From contig NC_021038.1 in assembly GCF_000210715.1 (NCBI RefSeq), forward strand, positions 711,871-748,993: DNA of 37,123 bases, read 5' to 3'. The notes under the pieces were generated by a model. It searched no databases. It was not told the DNA's origin and saw nothing but the letters and a program-made list of their open reading frames with translations. The position numbers were made by a program, and so were the translations under genes. Source of the DNA: Fretibacterium fastidiosum (GTDB lineage: Bacteria > Synergistota > Synergistia > Synergistales > Aminobacteriaceae). Shown here one piece after another: positions 33,789 to 37,123 of this stretch. Each line of letters opens with the position of its first letter. The stretch's first letter is position 1.

Positions 33789-34128
33789 CGTTGTCGCCGG
33801 GAGGCACGTTGATCCAAAGGACAAGCACCGTGGAATTCGCGCCGCGGCGGCCCGAACGCTGCGATGAGAGGGTGCAGGTCAGCCCTCTTCGTCCTGTTTT
33901 TCCTGTCCGCCGCAGTCCTCGTCGTCGCGCCGCGTTTTTCTGCAACCTCGCCACGTAAAGCCTGCCCTCCACACTCGCAAGCGCTTCACAAACGTGGCGT
34001 GCAAACGGCAATCGAAAATCGAATGAAACGCACAAAAGCGCCCTGAAAAATCGAGGCGCTTTTGTTGTATCCCTTATGCGTTTGAGGATTTTTTCTGTTC
34101 TTTTTTCTTCTTTCGGCATTCCGCGTCC
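33789..34128. other. Gene-free stretch between convergent genes
   Basis: It contains the bidirectional terminator at 34034-34063. A 60-codon frame at 33864-34046 begins like a signal peptide (ALFVLFFLSAAVLVVA), but it has no ribosome site and its stop lies in the terminator, so I do not call it a gene. Confidence 0.55.
34034..34063. terminator. Bidirectional terminator (WG-repeat gene / nox)
   Basis: AAAAGCGCC (34034-34042) pairs with GGCGCTTTT (34055-34063) around a 12-base loop. The A-run and T-run serve both strands. Confidence 0.8.
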
Positions 34129-35469
34129 TCAAACCGGCGGCAGGGCCTGAAGCGCCACCGAGTTGAGGTAGTTCCACGGTTTGTTGTAGTGCGGCTGGAA
34201 GAAAAAGTCCGTAAAGGCCAGATCCTCCACCGTCATTTCGTTCTGGATGCAGACGGACAGCGTGTTGATCGACTGGGTGAGGTCCTCCTTCGAGCGCACC
34301 TGCGCCCCCAGGATACGCATCGTCTTCCGGTCGTAGACCAGCTTGAGGTAGAAGGGCTCCGTGGTGGGCATGAACTCCGGCCGGTAGTTGTCCTTCAGGA
34401 CGGAGACCGCGTAGTCGATCCCCAGCTCCCTGGCCACCAGCTCGGTCAGCCCCGTGCTGGCGATGTTCCACTCGTAAATCTTGATGCCGGAGGTCCCCTG
34501 AGTGCCCCGATGCCTGGTCGTGGGCGCTTTGAGGTTCCGCGCGGCGAGCGTCCCCATACGGACGGCGTTGGTGGCCAGCGGGATGTAGCCGTACTGCCGG
34601 GAGGCGTTGTTGTAGACCGCGCAGCAGTCCCCGGCCGCGAAGATGTCGGGGTGCGAGGTGCGCATGTACTCGTCCACCCGGATGGCCCCGTTGGGAAGCA
34701 TCTCCAGCTTGCCCTTGAAGAGCGCCGTCAGGGGGCGGAAGCCCACGCACAGGATCGCCAGGTCCGCGTCGAACTCCCCATCCGTCGTGACGACCTTGGC
34801 CACCTTTCCGTGCCCGTCGTCCACGAACTTCTTGACGGTCCGGCCGAAGGCCAGCGTCACGCCCTTCTCGACGTAAAGCTTCTCGATCACGTCGATCACG
34901 TCGGGGTCCAGGTAGCGCGGCAGCACCTGGGACATCTGGTCGATGAAGGTCACGGACTTGCCCTGGGTCTCGAAGGCCTCCACCAGCTCCGTGCCGATGT
35001 ATCCCGCGCCGATGATCGCGACCTTGCGTGCGGACGCGCACCGCTTCACGATCTCCATGGCGTGCGTGTAATTCTTGCAAAGCATCACATTCTCCAGCTT
35101 CGCGTTCTCGATGGGCGGCTCGACGGGCCAGGAACCCGCCGTGACGATCAGCTTGTCGTAGGTATCCTCGAACTCCCTGCCCGATCTCAGGTCGCGGACC
35201 TTCAATTTTTTCCCCGCCAGGTCGACCTCCGTGACCTCGTGCTCCATGCGGGTCGTGACGCCGAGCTCCGCAAGCTTCTCCGGCGAGCAGTAGAACAGAC
35301 CGGCGGGGTCCTTCACCAACCCCTGAACGTGCAGCGCGATGCCGCACGACAGGAAGGAAATATTGTCGTTCCTCTCATAGACCGTGACCTGCGCGTCCTT
35401 GTGCAGCGCCACGGTGTTCAACACCGCCGCCGTGCCGGCGTGCGTGCAGCCCAAAACCACAACCTTCAT
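34129..35469 (-). CDS. nox: NADH oxidase, water-forming (CoA-disulfide reductase family)
   Basis: FAD-dependent cytoplasmic oxidase of 446 residues that reduces O2 to water with NADH, protecting anaerobes. The FAD-binding start is MKVVVLGCTHAGTAAV. The redox-active Cys is in NISFLSCGIALHVQG and becomes Cys42 if the second of two adjacent ATGs (35469) is used, as in characterised Nox enzymes. The NADH domain has VAIIGAGYIGTELVEAFE, the FAD 3' motif is HPDIFAAGDCCAVYN, and the C-terminal dimerisation domain ends FFFQPHYNKPWNYLN. GGAGG lies eight bases before ATG 35469. The CoA-disulfide reductase activity of close relatives cannot be ruled out. A strong promoter lies upstream. Confidence 0.92.
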   Translation of the reverse strand: MKVVVLGCTHAGTAAVLNTVALHKDAQVTVYERNDNISFLSCGIALHVQGLVKDPAGLFYCSPEKLAELGVTTRMEHEVTEVDLAGKKLKVRDLRSGREFEDTYDKLIVTAGSWPVEPPIENAKLENVMLCKNYTHAMEIVKRCASARKVAIIGAGYIGTELVEAFETQGKSVTFIDQMSQVLPRYLDPDVIDVIEKLYVEKGVTLAFGRTVKKFVDDGHGKVAKVVTTDGEFDADLAILCVGFRPLTALFKGKLEMLPNGAIRVDEYMRTSHPDIFAAGDCCAVYNNASRQYGYIPLATNAVRMGTLAARNLKAPTTRHRGTQGTSGIKIYEWNIASTGLTELVARELGIDYAVSVLKDNYRPEFMPTTEPFYLKLVYDRKTMRILGAQVRSKEDLTQSINTLSVCIQNEMTVEDLAFTDFFFQPHYNKPWNYLNSVALQALPPV

Positions 35470-35508
35470 CATCCGTTCCTCCTCCGGGTGTGTTTTTCAG
35501 ATTTTTTT

Positions 35509-35549
35509 ATTGTACAGTTATGTCCTGTGGCTGTAAAGTGCTGTAAAGT
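35509..35549 (-). promoter_or_regulatory. nox promoter with tandem upstream repeat
   Basis: Minus strand TTTACA (35532-35537), 17 bases, TACAAT (35509-35514). The decamer GCTGTAAAGT (plus-strand reading) occurs twice in a row at 35530-35549, covering the -35. This is a possible binding site for an activator or redox repressor. Confidence 0.65.
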
Positions 35550-35667
35550 AAGGAAGGAGGACCCAAATCCAAAGGGTGCGACGGCTTTACTGAGGGTCAA
35601 GCCAGTCGTCGTTTGTGGGCGAGACGCGGAAGATCTGCGCCCGGCCCCACCCCTCCACGAAGGTTTT

Positions 35668-35718
35668 GGCTCCCCTGAAAGGGGGGCTGCCCCGTAAGGG
35701 GCTGGGGGGTTGTTGGGG
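35668..35718 (-). repeat. Dispersed repeat, inverted copy
   Basis: On the minus strand it reads CAACCCCCCAGCCCCTTACG, then CCCCCCTTTCAGGGGAGCC, the same layout as the 28343-28387 copy (C-rich start, TTxxGG centre, closing palindrome) with sequence drift. Confidence 0.45.
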
Positions 35719-35727
35719 GCGTGAGAA

Positions 35728-35828
35728 GCGACCCCTCCGACCCTTCGGGCCACCTCCCCTTGCAGGGGAGGCAAAAAGAAGAGGCGCACTTTTGCCCCTC
35801 GGTTTATTTGGCCCCCCTGGAAGGGGAG
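35728..35828 (+). repeat. ~100-bp repeat, left copy flanking the Rpn gene
   Basis: It starts GCGACCCCTCCG, contains the palindrome CCTCCCC-TTGCA-GGGGAGG (35753-35771), then an A-rich GCAAAAAGAAGAGGCGC tract, CGGTTTATTTGGCCCCCCTG and AAGGGG. The same order recurs at 37017-37123 in the same orientation. Confidence 0.75.
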
Positions 35829-35850
35829 CTGGCGAGCTCCAAAGGAGCGA

Positions 35851-35906
35851 GACTGACGGCCCGTGAGCGCCAGCGAACGGCTGCTGGAAGGCTCCCCGAA
35901 GGGAGG
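35851..35906 (+). repeat. Module shared with the MITE at 16948-16997
   Basis: GACTGACGGCCCGTGAGC ... GCGAACGGC ... GGAAGGCTCCCCGAAG. The reverse strand of 16948-16997 carries the same words in the same order with few changes. Confidence 0.65.
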
Positions 35907-35926
35907 GTGTTTTTGGAGCGCGAAAG

Positions 35927-35960
35927 GCGACCCCTCCCCTTAGTGGAGGCGAAAAACGCA
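35927..35960 (+). repeat. Short copy of the dispersed repeat next to the Rpn promoter
   Basis: GCGACCCCTCCCCTTAGTGG then AGGCGAAAAACGC: the start and end of the longer repeat with the middle missing. Confidence 0.5.
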
Positions 35961-35973
35961 ATAAGCGAATTGT

Positions 35974-35979
35974 TATAAT
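35974..35979 (+). promoter_or_regulatory. -10 element of the Rpn gene
   Basis: Perfect TATAAT 22 bases before the start, just after the short repeat copy; no good -35. GAGGAGG (35988-35994) is the ribosome site. Confidence 0.45.
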
Positions 35980-36001
35980 AAGGTAGCGAGGAGGTGGGGA
36001 C

Positions 36002-37000
36002 ATGGAGGACGCAGAGCGGGAGCGCAACGGTGAGCTGATCGGTCCGGCGTTGGGGCCTGTGACGGCAGGGCAAATCGAGGCGGACCTGGAGCGGGGAAAA
36101 ATCTACCGCCTCAACGATCGTTTTTTTAAGTTTCTTTTTGGCCGCGAGGAGCGCAAACCCTTGTTTTTGGACCTGGTGAACGCCCTTGTGTTTCCCGACG
36201 GAAGCGCAGGCTTCACCGATTTTGAGTACGCGAACCGGGAGCTCTCCGCTGCACGCGTTGAGGGGAAGGACTGCTACCTGGACATCGTGGCCAACATGGC
36301 GGACGGGACGCAGGTGGAGGTTGAGGTGCAGGTGAGAAACTGGAACGACTACCTGCAGCGATCCGCCTACTATCTCAGCACGCTGCACGCCTCTCAGATG
36401 GGCCTGGGTGGTTCGTACCTGGATTTGAAGCGGACGGTATCGATCCACATTCTGGCGTTCAGCCTGTTTTCCGGAGAGCGTTTTCGCCGCGAGTTTTGTC
36501 TGTGCGACGTGGAGAGCGGGGAGAAGCTGAGCGACGACCTGAAGTTGATCTACCTTGAGGTTCCGAAGTACGCGAGTTATGGGACACCGCGGAATCGTCT
36601 GGAGTACTGGCTGATGTATCTTGCGGGGATGGAGGCGAAGAAGATGCCTGAGGCGATGGTGAAGGACCCGATGATCGGCGAGGCGCTGAATCTGGAGAAG
36701 CTGTTTTTGCAGAGCAGGGAGGAACGGCAGCGATACATTGTGAGCTATAAGGCAATGCGGGACGCGATGACGCGCGACGAGACGATCCGTCGAGTTGCCC
36801 GCGCCGAGGGCGAGGCAAGGGGCGAGGCAAGGGGTGAGGCCAGAGGGCTGGCAAAGGGCCTGAACGAGGGCGAGGCCAAAGGTATCGCCGCCACGGCGCG
36901 GCGGATGCTGGCGCGGGGCGTCTCGTCCGAGCAGGTGGCTGACTTCACCGGACTGTCCCCTGACGAGGTGGAGGCGCTGAGGGTCGGGATCGGAAACTGA
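36002..37000 (+). CDS. Rpn-family recombination-promoting nuclease / putative transposase (PD-(D/E)XK)
   Basis: A 332-residue protein of the PDDEXK_2/Rpn (transposase_31-like) family; E. coli Rpn proteins are DNA nucleases that raise RecA-independent recombination. The family opening is YRLNDRFFKFLFGREERKPLFLDLVNAL. The nuclease core has DCYLDIVANMADGTQVEVEVQV (split: Asp in YLDIVA, Glu-x-Gln in VEVEVQ), then WNDYLQRSAYYLS. The C-terminal part has RAEGEARGEARGEARG repeats and a helix pair VSSEQVADFTGLSPDEVEAL, shared with the fragment at 2256-2642. ATG 36002 has GAGGAGG seven bases upstream. The gene sits between two direct ~100-bp repeats, which suggests the gene and repeats move or spread together (inference). 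Confidence 0.85.
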   Translation: MEDAERERNGELIGPALGPVTAGQIEADLERGKIYRLNDRFFKFLFGREERKPLFLDLVNALVFPDGSAGFTDFEYANRELSAARVEGKDCYLDIVANMADGTQVEVEVQVRNWNDYLQRSAYYLSTLHASQMGLGGSYLDLKRTVSIHILAFSLFSGERFRREFCLCDVESGEKLSDDLKLIYLEVPKYASYGTPRNRLEYWLMYLAGMEAKKMPEAMVKDPMIGEALNLEKLFLQSREERQRYIVSYKAMRDAMTRDETIRRVARAEGEARGEARGEARGLAKGLNEGEAKGIAATARRMLARGVSSEQVADFTGLSPDEVEALRVGIGN

Positions 37001-37016
37001 ACGCACCACTTCAGAG

Positions 37017-37123
37017 GCGACCCCTCCGCCTCACTTCGTTCGACACCTCCCCTTGCAGGGGAGGCGAAAAGAAAAGGCGCGCTTCAGGCCCCCGGTTTTA
37101 TTTCGGCCCCCCTGCAAGGGGGG
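37017..37123 (+). repeat. ~100-bp repeat, right copy flanking the Rpn gene
   Basis: GCGACCCCTCCGCC, then CACCTCCCCTTGCAGGGGAG, GCGAAAAGAAAAGGCGCGC, CCCGGTTTTATTTCGGCCCC and CTGCAAGGGG up to the window edge. It has the same order and orientation as 35728-35828 and starts 16 bases after the Rpn stop. It may continue beyond the window. Confidence 0.75.

Larger units (their letters stand above)
35473..36001. other. Intergenic block of dispersed repeats between nox and the Rpn gene
   Basis: After the nox promoter the block consists of several repeat units: 35668-35718, 35728-35828, 35851-35906 and 35927-35960. The Rpn promoter and ribosome site follow (35974-35994). Open frames here are repeat-derived and lack ribosome sites. 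Confidence 0.65.

Noticed and set aside
31521-33824. 767-codon open frame on the minus strand opposite the WG-repeat gene
   Set aside because: It mirrors the plus-strand codon bias of a GC-rich repeat gene, is full of low-complexity Pro/Ala/Arg/His residues, and has no family motif or ribosome site.
33864-34046. 60-codon plus-strand ORF with a signal-peptide-like start
   Set aside because: No ribosome site, a low-complexity tail, and its stop lies inside the terminator hairpin at 34034-34063.

Overview
The window is 37 kb of GC-rich bacterial DNA, most likely from a member of the Synergistota. The best evidence is the C-terminus of the secreted protein at 17129-19489. It ends in a GGGCNA motif, one hydrophobic segment and a basic tail, which is the layout of the Synergist-CTERM sorting signal. 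Rubrerythrin, a water-forming NADH oxidase, PPDK and peptide/nickel ABC transporters fit an anaerobic, amino-acid-using lifestyle. I do not name a genus.

Layout, left to right. (1) leuS 5' part (minus, cut by the window edge), divergent from a small self-contained module: a MarR regulator and a SAM methyltransferase, each preceded by the same palindrome and closed by a strong terminator (935-2257). (2) A short Rpn-like C-terminal fragment, then ppdK with its own promoter and terminator. (3) A complete nikABCDE nickel transporter, then an EamA permease whose leader holds a promoter, a terminator hairpin and a 19-codon ORF. (4) A 350-bp gap holding a short CRISPR-like array (three 30-nt repeats, two spacers, no cas genes in the window), then gntP, an amidohydrolase, a secreted nitroreductase-like protein, rubrerythrin and a small membrane protein. 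(5) A 254-bp MITE-like element, the Synergist-CTERM protein, and alaS-ruvX. (6) A zinc-ribbon/membrane protein of mixed composition, larE coupled to a K+/H+ antiporter gene, then an L,D-transpeptidase overlapping a metallo-beta-lactamase-fold gene. (7) A damaged dipeptide transporter (5'-truncated dppB, dppC, dppD) edged by a dispersed repeat. (8) A frameshifted capA-like gene and a 16-unit WG-repeat protein. (9) nox, then a dense repeat block around a full-length Rpn-family gene that lies between two ~100-bp direct repeats.

Functional links: the nickel importer and LarE (nickel-pincer cofactor synthesis) are 13 kb apart and could serve one nickel-dependent racemase pathway. Rubrerythrin and NADH oxidase are oxygen defence. 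The right half carries the genome-plasticity signals: dispersed palindromic repeats, a truncated transporter operon, a MITE that shares a module with the repeat block, and two Rpn-family loci. The strongest candidates for something undescribed are the orphan CRISPR-like mini-array, the Rpn gene inside its direct repeats, the EamA leader and the MarR-methyltransferase module.
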